A stretch of 24,752 bases of DNA from CAJQQY01 sp964352225 (GCA_964352225.1 CAYGRM010000050.1:1-24752), one strand, 5' to 3'. Shown: positions 14,894 through 23,788, counted from the stretch's first letter. Numbers and translations: made by a program. Notes: generated by a model not told the origin, from the sequence alone.

Positions 14894-16588
14894 TTAAAAC
14901 TTTGAGTCATCGATTGAATCCAGCCAACTTTTGATGGTTTCAACCACGCTTTGTACGCAGCCATCTTGAAAAGGTGACATTAAATTCGCTAATTTTACTA
15001 AATCCAAAAATGATTGACTCCCTCCAGCTTGGCATAATTTCACATAATCATTCCATGCAGAAGCATGATCCTCTTGATCTTTTTTCCAAAATTGAAAGGC
15101 ACAAACTTGTGCTAATGTGTAATCGATATAGTAAAATGGAGAGGTGAAAATATGACTTTGTTTTTGCCAAAATCCTCCATTTTCCAAAAATAAATTATCT
15201 CCATAATCTATGTGAGGAAGATATTTTTTCTCAATTTTTCTCCAAGCCTCGTTTCGTTCTTTTGGAGTAACAGTTGGATTTTCGTAAACGAAATGTTGAA
15301 ACTCATCAACGGCAACGCCATAAGGTAAAAACTTAATCGCTCCTGCTAAATGAGCAAATTTGTACTTGTCCGTTTCATGCTCAAAAAACAATTCCATCCA
15401 AGGGTAAGTGAAAAATTCCATGCTCATTGAATGAATCTCACATGCCTCATAAGTGGGCCAGTTGTATTCATCTAATCCAATGTTTCGGCTTGAATAAACC
15501 TGAAATGCATGACCCGCCTCGTGCGTCAAAACATCAATATCGCCACTCGTGCCATTGAAGTTGGAAAAGATATAAGGTGCTTTATATTTACCGATAAATG
15601 AGCAATATCCTCCTGTTGATTTACCTTCTTTGTTTACCAAATCCATCAACTCATTGTCTCGCATAAAATCAAAAAACTCTTTTGTCTCAGCAGATAGATC
15701 AGAGTACATTTTGCTCGCATGATTCAAAATCCAATCGGGTGAACCTTGAGGTTTTGGATTGCCAGAAGTAAATCGAAAACCAGTATCATAATATTCTAAC
15801 TTTTCCAAACCCAAACGACTGCGCTGGCGTTCGTATAATTTTGTCGCGATTGGCACAACATGTTCCAAAATTTGTTGTCGAAAATTAGCCACCATTTCTG
15901 CATTATAATCTGATCGTAACATCCGAGCATAGCCCAATTCGATAAAATTTTTATAACCTAATTTTTGTGCAATTTCGTGTCGAATTTTAACTTGCTGATC
16001 ATAGATTTGCTCAAAATCATCAGATTTTTTTTCATAAAATGCCCATTTGGCTTCAGCTGCAGCTTTTCGAGTTGCACGATTTTTTGAAGTTTCCAGAGGA
16101 ATGATGGAAGAGAGATTATATTTTTTTCCTTCAAACTCAATCTCTGCGGTTGCTTTGATTTTATTATAATCGCTAACTAGTTTATTTTCCTTTTGTAAAT
16201 CTTTCAAAATGGTAGGTTGGAAGGTTTTTAAACTCAATTCAGCAATCACAAAAAGTTGACTTCCCCATTTTTCTTCTAGTGATTTTCTGAATGTTGAATT
16301 TAAAATCAAGCGGTAAAAACGATTATTTAACGCTTCGTAGGTAGGTGAATTTTCATCAAAGAAAGTGTTTTCTTTTTCATAAAATTCATCTCGTGTATCA
16401 ATACTATGTCTGATGCGGCAAAGATTATTCATGGATGAAAAATCCTCTCGCATTTTGTTTATTTTTTCAAAAAAATCATTTTGTGATTCTAAAGAATTTG
16501 CATTTTCAAAACCCTCAAGAAGTATTTCAAATTGTTTGACAAAAGAATCTAATTCAGGTCTTTGGTAAGGAAAGTCTTGAAATTTCAT
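14894..16588 (-). CDS. M3 family oligoendopeptidase (PepF-like zinc metallopeptidase)
   Basis: With the start at 16588 (MKFQDFPYQRPELD) the product is 564 residues, the usual size for this family. A 13-codon longer frame begins at 16627, only some 6 bases after the predicted transcription start, so the internal ATG is preferred. The zinc site is H356-E-A-G-H360 in LTHEAGHAFQVY, with E384 (ACEIHSM) as the likely third ligand. The conserved IFSNFNGTSGDIDVLTHEAG block and the PFYYIDYTLAQ segment fit the family. No signal peptide is seen, so it should degrade short peptides in the cytoplasm. It is monocistronic, with a strong promoter at 16640-16670, divergent from uppS. Confidence 0.92.
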   Translation of the reverse strand: MKFQDFPYQRPELDSFVKQFEILLEGFENANSLESQNDFFEKINKMREDFSSMNNLCRIRHSIDTRDEFYEKENTFFDENSPTYEALNNRFYRLILNSTFRKSLEEKWGSQLFVIAELSLKTFQPTILKDLQKENKLVSDYNKIKATAEIEFEGKKYNLSSIIPLETSKNRATRKAAAEAKWAFYEKKSDDFEQIYDQQVKIRHEIAQKLGYKNFIELGYARMLRSDYNAEMVANFRQQILEHVVPIATKLYERQRSRLGLEKLEYYDTGFRFTSGNPKPQGSPDWILNHASKMYSDLSAETKEFFDFMRDNELMDLVNKEGKSTGGYCSFIGKYKAPYIFSNFNGTSGDIDVLTHEAGHAFQVYSSRNIGLDEYNWPTYEACEIHSMSMEFFTYPWMELFFEHETDKYKFAHLAGAIKFLPYGVAVDEFQHFVYENPTVTPKERNEAWRKIEKKYLPHIDYGDNLFLENGGFWQKQSHIFTSPFYYIDYTLAQVCAFQFWKKDQEDHASAWNDYVKLCQAGGSQSFLDLVKLANLMSPFQDGCVQSVVETIKSWLDSIDDSKF

Positions 16589-16639
16589 ATAGTATTTAAG
16601 TTTTTTACTTTTAGAATGAAGAGGCATTTAAAATTTGCG

Positions 16640-16670
16640 CAAAAATACAATTGTTATCTTGTTTTTTCAA
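16640..16670 (-). promoter_or_regulatory. Promoter of the M3 peptidase gene (TTG-N20-TATTTTTG)
   Basis: On the minus strand, TTG (16670-16668) is followed after exactly 20 bases by TATTTTTG (16647-16640). Spacing and sequence match the Bacteroidota consensus and the ileS leader promoter. Transcription should start near 16633, about 45 bases upstream of the chosen ATG. Confidence 0.65.
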
Positions 16671-16783
16671 TAAATTAGGGAAATCTCATTAGGATAAAAA
16701 AACATATGTAATACCTTGATTTTGGGAAAATAAGTACCTGATTTTCATTGTTTTATACGAGCAAAAATTAAAGTAGTTTTTCT

Positions 16784-16791
16784 TACCTTTG
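16784..16791 (+). promoter_or_regulatory. Candidate -7 element for uppS (TACCTTTG)
   Basis: TACCTTTG is an exact TAnnTTTG match, 43 bp upstream of the uppS ATG at 16835. A GTG in the same frame at 16793 falls at or before the expected transcription start, which argues for the ATG. No TTG at the right distance. Confidence 0.5.
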
Positions 16792-16834
16792 CGTGAATTT
16801 TCAAAAAGAAGATATCTCAAGTAAGTTTTCAATA

Positions 16835-17578
16835 ATGAGCGATTTAAAATCCAAGATTGATCTAGACAAATTACCACAGCATATTGCGGTGATCATGGAT
16901 GGAAATGGACGTTGGGCAAAACAGAAAGGAAAGCTTCGAGTTTTTGGGCATCGAAATGGAGTAAAAGCGGTGCGAGAGACTACCGAGGCCGCCGCAGAAT
17001 TAGGCGTGAAGTATTTGACATTGTATGCTTTTTCTACCGAAAATTGGAGTCGTCCAAAAACAGAGGTAAATGCATTGATGAGTCTTTTGATTCAAACGGT
17101 GCGGAAGGAGTTATCGACTTTGACTAAAAATAATATTCGATTGCAGGCCATTGGGGATCTATCGAAATTACCGAAAGATACTCATAAAGCATTGATGGAA
17201 GGAATTGAAAAAACTAAACATCATACTCGAATGACGTTGGTTTTAGCACTTAATTATAGTGCAAAATGGGAAATTCTGGAAGCCTCAAAAAAGTTAGCTT
17301 TGGCTGCGAAGAATGATGAAATGAAAATTGAAGATATTGATGAATCTGCCTTTTCAAATGCTTTAAGTACTGCCGGAATGCCTGACCCTGAATTATTAAT
17401 TCGGACGAGCGGTGAGCAACGAATTAGTAATTTTTTGCTTTGGCAAATTGCTTATGCTGAGTTAAGATTTTTTCCCATCTTTTGGCCTGACTTCCGCAAG
17501 GAACATTTGTACGAGGCAATTATAGATTTTCAAAATCGAGAAAGAAGATTTGGGAAAACGAGCGAGCAGCTTTCATAA
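16835..17578 (+). CDS. uppS: Undecaprenyl diphosphate synthase (cis-prenyltransferase)
   Basis: This 247-residue enzyme adds isopentenyl diphosphate units to farnesyl diphosphate, making the C55 lipid carrier for peptidoglycan and surface glycans. The family motifs are present: HIAVIMDGNGRWAKQKG with catalytic Asp22, YAFSTENWSRP, and RTSGEQRISNFLLWQIAYAE with FFPIFWPDF after it. The ATG at 16835 (MSDLKSKIDL) is chosen over the upstream GTG because the latter overlaps the promoter region. It lies 243 bp ahead of bamA in the same direction, a common arrangement in Gram-negative bacteria. In Proteobacteria cdsA and rseP usually lie between; they are absent here. The gap has no convincing terminator, only a 6-bp stem at 17629-17644 without a T-run, so co-transcription with bamA is possible. 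Confidence 0.95.
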   Translation: MSDLKSKIDLDKLPQHIAVIMDGNGRWAKQKGKLRVFGHRNGVKAVRETTEAAAELGVKYLTLYAFSTENWSRPKTEVNALMSLLIQTVRKELSTLTKNNIRLQAIGDLSKLPKDTHKALMEGIEKTKHHTRMTLVLALNYSAKWEILEASKKLALAAKNDEMKIEDIDESAFSNALSTAGMPDPELLIRTSGEQRISNFLLWQIAYAELRFFPIFWPDFRKEHLYEAIIDFQNRERRFGKTSEQLS

Positions 17579-17821
17579 TTAATAATTCATGATTAAGGAT
17601 TTTTTCCATTGTTATAATCTTGAATTAGCGAACGTCATCGTTCGGACATAGATATATTTTTTGGTAAAATAAACACCAACGAAATAATTTTAGCAACCGT
17701 TATAACAGAAGGGGAGTCAAAATGTAGCTTCGATTAAATGGGTTTTGACTTTGATCGACATTTTGATTTTGATTTAAAAAAAAGTAATTCTCCATTGGAG
17801 AAAATTTAACAGAACAAAAAA

Positions 17822-20458
17822 ATGAGTTTAAAAAATATTTTACCATTCTTAATTTGTCTTTTCTTTTTTGCAACAAATGGTTTGGCACAAGTTATCATTC
17901 CTGATACTATTCCAAATATAGATTACTCTGAACAAAAGGAATACGAGATAGGAGGTATCACGGTGATAGGTGCTAATTTTAGTGATGAGAATGCGATTAA
18001 GGCAATTGCGGGGTTGAAGGTAGGAGATAAAATTAGAATTGGTACTGGTGGTTACGATATTCAAAGAGCGATTAAAGCGCTTTGGAAATTGAGGTTATTT
18101 ACTGACGTTAGAATATTTCAAACTAAAACTATTGGCGATATAGTTTTTTTAGAAGTATATGTAAAAGAGCGTCCACGATTGTCTCGTTTTTCCTACAAAA
18201 ATGTCAAAAAGAAATACCACGATGACTTGAACGGAGTGGTCAACACCTATTTACTAAAAGGTGGAATTATTACAGAAAGTATCAAAACCAATGCGATCAA
18301 TGGAATTAAAAATTTCTTTGAGGGAAAAGGATATTTGGATGCAGAAGTACAAGTGGAAGAGATTGAGGACAATGCGAGTATTAATTCGGTTCGTTTGGTT
18401 TTCGACGTAGATAAAAAGGAAAGAATCAAAATTAAGGAAATTAGTTTTGATGGAAATTCAACCGTAAAAGATCGGAAGCTTCGAAAATTAATGAAAGAAA
18501 CGAAGGAGAAAAGACGAATCTTTAATTCTTCTAAGTTCATCAAAAACGATTATGAAACGGATAAAAAAAGCATCGTAGCATATTATAATACCATTGGATT
18601 TAGAGATGCTCGAATTTTGGGAGATAGTGTTTGGAGAAATGATGATGGGCAGTTAGAATTACAAATTAATATAGAAGAAGGAAATAGATACTTCTTTAGA
18701 AATATTGCTTGGAAAGGAAATTCAATTTATGATACTAAAACTCTGGCAGGTGTTTTAGGGATTGAAAAAGGAGAAATTTATAATCAAGAATTATTAGAAA
18801 CTCGATTGAGTTTTAGTCAAGACGGAAGAGATATTACGACCTTATATATGGATAATGGTTATTTGTTTTTCCGAGTAGATCCGATTGAGGTTTCCATTGA
18901 TAATGATTCGATTGATTTGGAAATTAGAATTTACGAAGGACCTCAAGCAACAATTGATAAAGTAACTATTGCTGGAAATGACCGAACACATGAGCATGTC
19001 ATTAGAAGAGAATTAAGAACTCGTCCAGGAGAAAAATTTAGTCGTTCAGATATTATTCGTTCGCAAAGAGAGATTATCAATTTAGGATATTTTAATCCTG
19101 AAACGATGGGAATCAATACTCCGGTAAATCCACAAAGAGGAACAGTTAATATTGAATATACTGTTGAAGAAAAACCTTCCGATCAGTTGGAACTTTCCGC
19201 AGGTTGGGGAGGACAAGGTCGAGGAGTAATTGGGACGTTGGGAGTTTCATTTAATAATTTCTCGGTTAGAAATATTTTGAAAAAAGAAACTTGGAGTCCA
19301 CTTCCACAAGGAGATGGACAAAGACTTTCTCTTCGAGCACAAACCAATGGTCGTTTTTTTCAATCCTATAATGCTTCATTTACGGAACCTTGGCTGGGTG
19401 GAAAAAAACCAACTTCATTTACTGTCGCCGGTTACTATACTAGGTTGACTAATGGGGTTGATAAAAATAGTCTAAACTTTAATAGTTTAGGTATTACTAA
19501 TCTTTCAGTTGGATTAGGAACACGATTGAAATGGCCAGATGATAACTTCGTTTTGAGTGGAGCGATTAATTTGCAAAACTTAGCTTTAAATAATTGGCAA
19601 AGAGGAGATTTTAGATTGCAAGACGGCTCGAGGTTAACGGAAGGGAATTTCCGAAACTTCAGCTTGAAAGGAACGTTAGCAAGAACAACCGTTGTTGATC
19701 CAATTTTCCCAAAGACAGGATCAAAAGTTTCTTTGACAGTCTCCTTGACTCCTCCGTACTCATTATTTAAAGGTGATGACTTTTTTAGATTATCAGATGA
19801 AGAGAAGGAGTTATTGCCAGTTGAAAACTCAGACATCGTTACTACTAGATTTGGTGGAAATGTTCCAGCCTACTTAGAAAGTGTAGAAAATGCAAACCGT
19901 TTCCGATGGTTAGAATATCACAAATGGAGATTTGACGCAGAATGGTACACACCACTTGTTGGAAATTTAATATTAAAATCTTCCATCAAAATTGGGATGT
20001 TAGGACTTTATGATAGTAACATTGGATTATCACCTTTCGAAAGATTTGTTCTTGGTGGAGATGGATTGGCAGGACAACAATTTGGATTATTAGGAAATGA
20101 TATCATTTCATTAAGAGGGTATGAAGTAAATGATTTACCAGCAAGTAATAATGGTGGTGCATCAGTTTTCGATAAATTAACTGTTGAATTAAGATACCCA
20201 ATTTCCTTAAATCCAAGTTCTACCATTTATGTTTTGGCATTTGCTCAGGGAGGAAATGCATGGAATAGTTTCAAGGATTTTAATCCATTTGATGTGAGGC
20301 GATCAGCAGGTCTAGGTTTGAGAGTTTTCTTACCGATGTTTGGAACACTTGGATTTGATTATGGTATTGGATTTGATAAACCTAACTTGATAGCAAGTGG
20401 AGCAAAATGGTCTGAATTTGGGCAATTTAATATCATCTTAGGATTCGAACCAGATTAG
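17822..20458 (+). CDS. bamA: Outer-membrane protein assembly factor BamA
   Basis: The 878-residue protein has a signal peptide (MSLKNILPFLICLFFFATNG, cleaved near LAQ, residue 23). POTRA repeats fill about residues 40-450, seen in IGGITVIGANFSDENAIKAI, IKEISFDGNSTVKDRKLRKL and ATIDKVTIAGNDRTHEHVI. The Omp85 beta-barrel runs from about 455 to the end. ERFVLGGDGLAG and GNDIISLRGYEVNDL mark its C-terminal half; RGY is the conserved loop-6 region that packs inside the barrel. It inserts beta-barrel proteins into the outer membrane. The C-terminus ends in FEPD and not in a terminal aromatic residue, a small departure from the usual barrel signal. It follows uppS and precedes an OmpA-family gene after a terminator. 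The ompH/skp gene often found next to bamA is not here. Confidence 0.93.
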   Translation: MSLKNILPFLICLFFFATNGLAQVIIPDTIPNIDYSEQKEYEIGGITVIGANFSDENAIKAIAGLKVGDKIRIGTGGYDIQRAIKALWKLRLFTDVRIFQTKTIGDIVFLEVYVKERPRLSRFSYKNVKKKYHDDLNGVVNTYLLKGGIITESIKTNAINGIKNFFEGKGYLDAEVQVEEIEDNASINSVRLVFDVDKKERIKIKEISFDGNSTVKDRKLRKLMKETKEKRRIFNSSKFIKNDYETDKKSIVAYYNTIGFRDARILGDSVWRNDDGQLELQINIEEGNRYFFRNIAWKGNSIYDTKTLAGVLGIEKGEIYNQELLETRLSFSQDGRDITTLYMDNGYLFFRVDPIEVSIDNDSIDLEIRIYEGPQATIDKVTIAGNDRTHEHVIRRELRTRPGEKFSRSDIIRSQREIINLGYFNPETMGINTPVNPQRGTVNIEYTVEEKPSDQLELSAGWGGQGRGVIGTLGVSFNNFSVRNILKKETWSPLPQGDGQRLSLRAQTNGRFFQSYNASFTEPWLGGKKPTSFTVAGYYTRLTNGVDKNSLNFNSLGITNLSVGLGTRLKWPDDNFVLSGAINLQNLALNNWQRGDFRLQDGSRLTEGNFRNFSLKGTLARTTVVDPIFPKTGSKVSLTVSLTPPYSLFKGDDFFRLSDEEKELLPVENSDIVTTRFGGNVPAYLESVENANRFRWLEYHKWRFDAEWYTPLVGNLILKSSIKIGMLGLYDSNIGLSPFERFVLGGDGLAGQQFGLLGNDIISLRGYEVNDLPASNNGGASVFDKLTVELRYPISLNPSSTIYVLAFAQGGNAWNSFKDFNPFDVRRSAGLGLRVFLPMFGTLGFDYGIGFDKPNLIASGAKWSEFGQFNIILGFEPD

Positions 20459-20504
20459 AAATATTCTTAAAAAAACAGATTTTTTCTAAGAATCCTAAGA
20501 AGTA

Positions 20505-20548
20505 GTAACCCACCTTGAATAATAATTCAAGGTGGGTTACACGTTTTT
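20505..20548 (+). terminator. Terminator after bamA
   Basis: A perfect 16-bp stem (20505-20520 with 20525-20540, loop aata) is followed by acgttttt. Just before it, a second, AT-only hairpin (about 20462-20493) starts 4 bp after the bamA stop. Together they should separate bamA from the OmpA-family gene. Confidence 0.75.
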
Positions 20549-20572
20549 AGCGATCTCAAACGTTGTAAAAAT

Positions 20573-22564
20573 ATGATGAGAAGAAATTTACTTTTAGTTT
20601 TTATGGCTTTCGTTTTTGTGCAAATTAGTTTTGCACAACCTAATTCTAATGGGGATTTTGTAACTCGAAAAACAGCTTCCGATAAATTAAAAAAGAGCTA
20701 CAAAAAAGGGATGCAATATTCGAGAGCAGGTCAAAATGAAAAAGCCCTTCATGAATTTTCAAAGGCTCTTAAAAAAGAACCTACTTTTATTGATGCTCAA
20801 ATCCAATGGGCAGCTATTCATTATGATCTGAGGAATTATGAGATGGCAAAACAAGGTTTCGAAAAAGTCATCGAGATAGATTCATTTTACAAAAAGAAAG
20901 TTTTTTACTGGCTTGCTTTGACAGAGATGCAGCTGAAGAAATTTGATGAAGCAGTTTTGCATTTTGAAAATTATTTAGCTGCTAAACCCAATAATGATAT
21001 CCTTGAAAAAAAGTCAAAAAGATACATTGCCAATAGTCGATTTATGAAAACGGCTTATGCCAATCCAGTTCCTTATGAGCCAAAAAGTTTAGGCGAGAAT
21101 ATCAATACTGAAAATCCAGAATACCTTCCTTCGCTGACTGCCGATGGGAAACAGTTAATTTATACGGCAAGACTCTATGGTCAGGAAGATTTTATTATGA
21201 GTACAAAAAAAGATGGTGTTTGGCAAAAGGGAGTTCCATTAAAGGGAGTGAATACAGAGCAAAATGAAGGTGCTCAAAGTATCTCTGTTGATGGAAAATT
21301 TTTAGTATTCACGGCTTGTGATCGAAAAGATGGCTATGGACGTTGTGATTTATATTATTCAGAAGTTCGAGATGGTCGATGGACACCCGCAGCGAATATT
21401 GGTTCTCCAATTAATTCTAGTGCTTGGGAATCTCAACCTTCCATTTCTGCTGATGGACGAGCTCTTTATTTTGCAAGTGATCGAAAAGGAGGCAAAGGGG
21501 GAAAAGATATTTGGGTTAGCTATCGTCAAAAGGATGGCAAATGGGGGAGACCTCAAAATTTAGGAGATATTGTCAATTCACCTTATGATGAAAAATCACC
21601 ATTTATTCATCCTGATAATCAAACACTTTATTTTACCTCTGATGGACATCCTGGAATGGGGGAAACTGATTTGTTTTTTGCTAGAAAGAAAAATGAAAAA
21701 GAATGGTTTACGCCCAAAAATTTAGGATATCCAATCAATACAAAAGCGGGTGAAGGCGCATTAGTTTTGAGTTTAGATGGGAAAACAGGTTATTTCGCGA
21801 GTGATATAAAAAATTTAGACATTGAAGAATCTGTTTTTTATAGTGGAATGAAAGGAGGAGAAACAGATATATATAGTTTTGAATTATATCCAGAGGCTCG
21901 TCCTCAACCTGTGACTTATGTTCAAGCATACGTCTATGATTTAGAAACCAAAAAGAAACTTTCAGCTAAGGTGGATTTTGTGGATTTGAATTCAGGAGAA
22001 ACTTATGCATCTTCTTTTACCGATCAAGATGGAGAGTTTTTAGTTTGTTTGCCAATGGGAAAAAACTATGCGTTGAATATTTCAAAAGAGAAATATTTAT
22101 TTCATTCTGAAAATTTTTCTCTCGAAAAAACACAAAGCCTCGACGATCCTTTTTTACTAAAAATAGGATTACAGCCAATTAAAGATAAACCAATTGCCAC
22201 AGCTGCAGAACCTGAAACAACTTCGCCTCCCGTCGTTTTGAGAAATGTTTTATTTGAAACAGGATCAGCAGAATTGAAGCCAGAATCGTTATTTGAGTTA
22301 AATCAATTGCTGCAATTATTAGAGAAGAATAGCACATTAAAAATTCAAATTAATGGGCATACCGATAATGTGGGTTCTGAGGAAGATAACTTAACCTTAT
22401 CCACCAATCGAGCGAAAGCAGTAAAAGACTTTTTGATACAAAATGGGATTGCAAGTAATCGTCTAAGTCATAGAGGATATGGAGAAACAAAGCCGATTGA
22501 CTCTAATGACACAACCTGGGGGAGACAGAACAATAGGAGAACAGAGTTTGTTATGCTTAAGTAA
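20573..22564 (+). CDS. OmpA family protein with TPR, PD40 propeller and carboxypeptidase-regulatory-like domain (PorE-like)
   Basis: The 663-residue protein has a signal peptide ending near SFAQ (residue 22). TPR repeats run from about 40 to 140. Five PD40 beta-propeller strands follow (YLPSLTADGKQLIYTA near 184, then GAQSISVDGK, SQPSISADGR, KSPFIHPDNQ, GALVLSLDGK). A carboxypeptidase-regulatory-like fold (TYVQAYVYDLETKKKL onward) covers about 448-530. The OmpA C-terminal domain (about 556-663) holds the peptidoglycan-binding D598 in GHTDNVG and R613 in STNRAKAV. The domain order is that of PorE of the type IX secretion system, but many Bacteroidota carry several such paralogues and no lipobox is present. 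It probably anchors an outer-membrane complex to peptidoglycan. MM at the start leaves the exact ATG open by one codon. Confidence 0.88.
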   Translation: MMRRNLLLVFMAFVFVQISFAQPNSNGDFVTRKTASDKLKKSYKKGMQYSRAGQNEKALHEFSKALKKEPTFIDAQIQWAAIHYDLRNYEMAKQGFEKVIEIDSFYKKKVFYWLALTEMQLKKFDEAVLHFENYLAAKPNNDILEKKSKRYIANSRFMKTAYANPVPYEPKSLGENINTENPEYLPSLTADGKQLIYTARLYGQEDFIMSTKKDGVWQKGVPLKGVNTEQNEGAQSISVDGKFLVFTACDRKDGYGRCDLYYSEVRDGRWTPAANIGSPINSSAWESQPSISADGRALYFASDRKGGKGGKDIWVSYRQKDGKWGRPQNLGDIVNSPYDEKSPFIHPDNQTLYFTSDGHPGMGETDLFFARKKNEKEWFTPKNLGYPINTKAGEGALVLSLDGKTGYFASDIKNLDIEESVFYSGMKGGETDIYSFELYPEARPQPVTYVQAYVYDLETKKKLSAKVDFVDLNSGETYASSFTDQDGEFLVCLPMGKNYALNISKEKYLFHSENFSLEKTQSLDDPFLLKIGLQPIKDKPIATAAEPETTSPPVVLRNVLFETGSAELKPESLFELNQLLQLLEKNSTLKIQINGHTDNVGSEEDNLTLSTNRAKAVKDFLIQNGIASNRLSHRGYGETKPIDSNDTTWGRQNNRRTEFVMLK

Positions 22565-22654
22565 CGCCTTTTCTTAAAGAAAATAATAAACTAAACTTCA
22601 TAAATAATATTTACTCAAGTGGTTTTGCGAAACCATATTCAAAAACTTATAACA

Positions 22655-23077
22655 ATGACTTCAAAATCAATTTTCTCAACTATTCTACTTTTTATTTTAA
22701 TGGTAACTTCATCTGCAGCTCAATCTTGTGTTGGTGTTTGGAAAACAATTGATGATGAAACAGGTGAAGAAAAATCTCACGTCGAGATTTATGAAAAGAA
22801 TGGAAATTATTATGGCAAAATTATTAAATTACTCAAAGCTTCTACAACTAAGTGTGATAATTGCTCAGGTGATCGAAAAGGAAAACCTTTAGTTGGCTTA
22901 GAAATTTTGTGGGACATGGAGAAAAGTGGAGATACATGGAAAAATGGAGAAATTTTTTCTCCAACAAAAGATAAAACTTATAGTTGCAAAATGTGGCTCG
23001 AAGGCAATGATATATTAAAAGTTCGAGGATATGTTGCCCTTTTTTATCGAACACAAACGTGGCATAGAGTAAAATAA
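22655..23077 (+). CDS. Exported DUF2147 family protein
   Basis: Starting at ATG 22655 (MTSKSIFSTILLFILMVTSS) the 140-residue product has a signal peptide ending at about AAQ (23). A longer frame from a GTG at 22619 would bury this signal and is rejected. The mature part follows the DUF2147 pattern: GVWKTIDDETGEEKSHVEIY, then GNYYGKIIKLL, GLEILWDME, and a final FYRTQTWHRV. It has a CDNC pair at 67-70, plus Cys25 and Cys111. The family is a small lipocalin-like beta-barrel in the periplasm with no settled function. It has its own strong terminator at 23121-23150 and is probably monocistronic. Confidence 0.88.
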   Translation: MTSKSIFSTILLFILMVTSSAAQSCVGVWKTIDDETGEEKSHVEIYEKNGNYYGKIIKLLKASTTKCDNCSGDRKGKPLVGLEILWDMEKSGDTWKNGEIFSPTKDKTYSCKMWLEGNDILKVRGYVALFYRTQTWHRVK

Positions 23078-23120
23078 GTTAGAAAATCTTATTAAGGGAT
23101 AAAAAAATCAAAAAAAAAAG

Positions 23121-23150
23121 GCCTTAGCAAAATAATTGCTAAGGCTTTTT
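23121..23150 (+). terminator. Terminator after the DUF2147 gene
   Basis: The arms gccttagcaa (23121-23130) and ttgctaaggc (23136-23145) pair perfectly and run into ttttt. An A-run precedes the left arm, extending the stem. Confidence 0.85.
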
Positions 23151-23221
23151 AGTTTTAATATTGAATTTTTCACACACAACTTTTAGGCTCACAACTTATT
23201 TATTCACTCAAAAAAACTTTC

Positions 23222-23458
23222 ATGAAGCATAACTTTACACTAAATCATCTAACTAGATTCATTTACAAAGAAACTTCAGTAGCCGAATCAATGGCGATCA
23301 GAACAGCTCTTCAAGAAGATTGGAATTTGTTTGAAGAATACCAAGAATTGAAAAAAGCAAATGATCAACTACCTAAAGTTACCTTTAATCCTTCACCTGA
23401 CAGTATCCAAAATATCCTTCGATATAGCAAGGAGACCGCAGTTGAAGCTCAACATTAA
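23222..23458 (+). CDS. Small conserved-type protein, anti-sigma-factor-like N-terminus
   Basis: This 78-residue frame begins at ATG 23222. It is flanked by terminators on both sides, which supports a real transcription unit. The N-terminal half, LNHLTRFIYKETSVAESMAI and then ALQEDWNLFEEYQELKKA, resembles the short helical start of anti-sigma and zinc-finger-like regulators (hydrophobic-Tyr-helix, acidic turn, second helix). There are no Cys and only three scattered His, so no zinc site. The C-terminal part, FNPSPDSIQNILRYSKETA, forms a second short conserved-looking block. Small proteins of this type are, from memory, common in Bacteroidota and have no assigned function. It has no signal peptide or membrane segment, so it should be cytoplasmic. 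It precedes recA in the same direction, 357 bp away. Confidence 0.7.
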   Translation: MKHNFTLNHLTRFIYKETSVAESMAIRTALQEDWNLFEEYQELKKANDQLPKVTFNPSPDSIQNILRYSKETAVEAQH

Positions 23459-23478
23459 ATGGATTTTAAAATCCTCCT

Positions 23479-23516
23479 AGAAGCCCTTAATCAATTAATT
23501 TTGATTAAGGGCTTCT
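23479..23516 (+). terminator. Hairpin after the small protein gene
   Basis: The arms 23479-23494 and 23501-23516 form a perfect 16-bp stem (agaagccctt / aagggcttct ends) with loop ttaatt. Only a weak T-run follows (tcattgt). A perfect 14-base palindrome, ggattttaaaatcc (23461-23474), lies between it and the stop codon. Confidence 0.65.
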
Positions 23517-23526
23517 TCATTGTAAG

Positions 23527-23589
23527 TACTACGAAGCTCCTACTTCGTAGTAAAAAAATAGCACTAGATTCGAAGCAGGAGCTTCGAAT
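23527..23589. repeat. Pair of REP-like hairpins with complementary loops
   Basis: Hairpin 1 has arms tactacgaag (23527-23536) and cttcgtagta (23543-23552) with loop ctccta. Hairpin 2 has arms attcgaag (23568-23575) and cttcgaat (23582-23589) with loop caggag. The loops are complementary over five bases, and the two units are inverted copies of each other over 16 bases with one mismatch. They lie in the 357-bp gap before recA. Confidence 0.65.
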
Positions 23590-23742
23590 TTCTTTTGATT
23601 AAAAAAACTTTCCTTATCTTGTTTTAATTAAACTTTATACTTGAAAAAACGTTTTCTTATTCACTTTTTGTAAAACAACTTTTCAGCGATTTAAAACATT
23701 TAAAACAATTTTTTTTAAAAAAAAGCTTTAAAATTTTGTTTT

Positions 23743-23788
23743 TTATAAACAAAATGTTGATCTTTGAGTCGTTATAAACAAAAAGTTG
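23743..23788. repeat. 17-bp direct repeat upstream of recA
   Basis: ttataaacaaaatgttg (23743-23759) recurs as ttataaacaaaaagttg (23772-23788) with one mismatch and a 29-base period. The second copy ends 27 bp before the recA ATG. This may be an operator or a promoter duplication. The rest of 23590-23815 is very AT-rich with no gene seen; it also holds aaaacaactttt (23672-23683), the inverse of aaaagttgtttt (23781-23792). Confidence 0.5.

Noticed and set aside
16589..16627. 13-codon N-terminal extension of the M3 peptidase
   Set aside because: Its ATG is only about 6 bases from the predicted transcription start, and the extension is unlike the family, which begins near MKFQDFPYQRP.
16793..16834. 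GTG start giving a 14-residue longer UppS
   Set aside because: The GTG is next to the -7 box TACCTTTG and at or before the expected transcription start. UppS similarity begins after the ATG at 16835.
17629..17644. Hairpin cgaacg/cgttcg between uppS and bamA as a terminator
   Set aside because: The stem is only 6 bp and no immediate T-run follows, so it was not called.
17700..17888. 62-codon minus-strand frame over the bamA start
   Set aside because: It overlaps the bamA signal peptide in antisense and shows no domain or signal.
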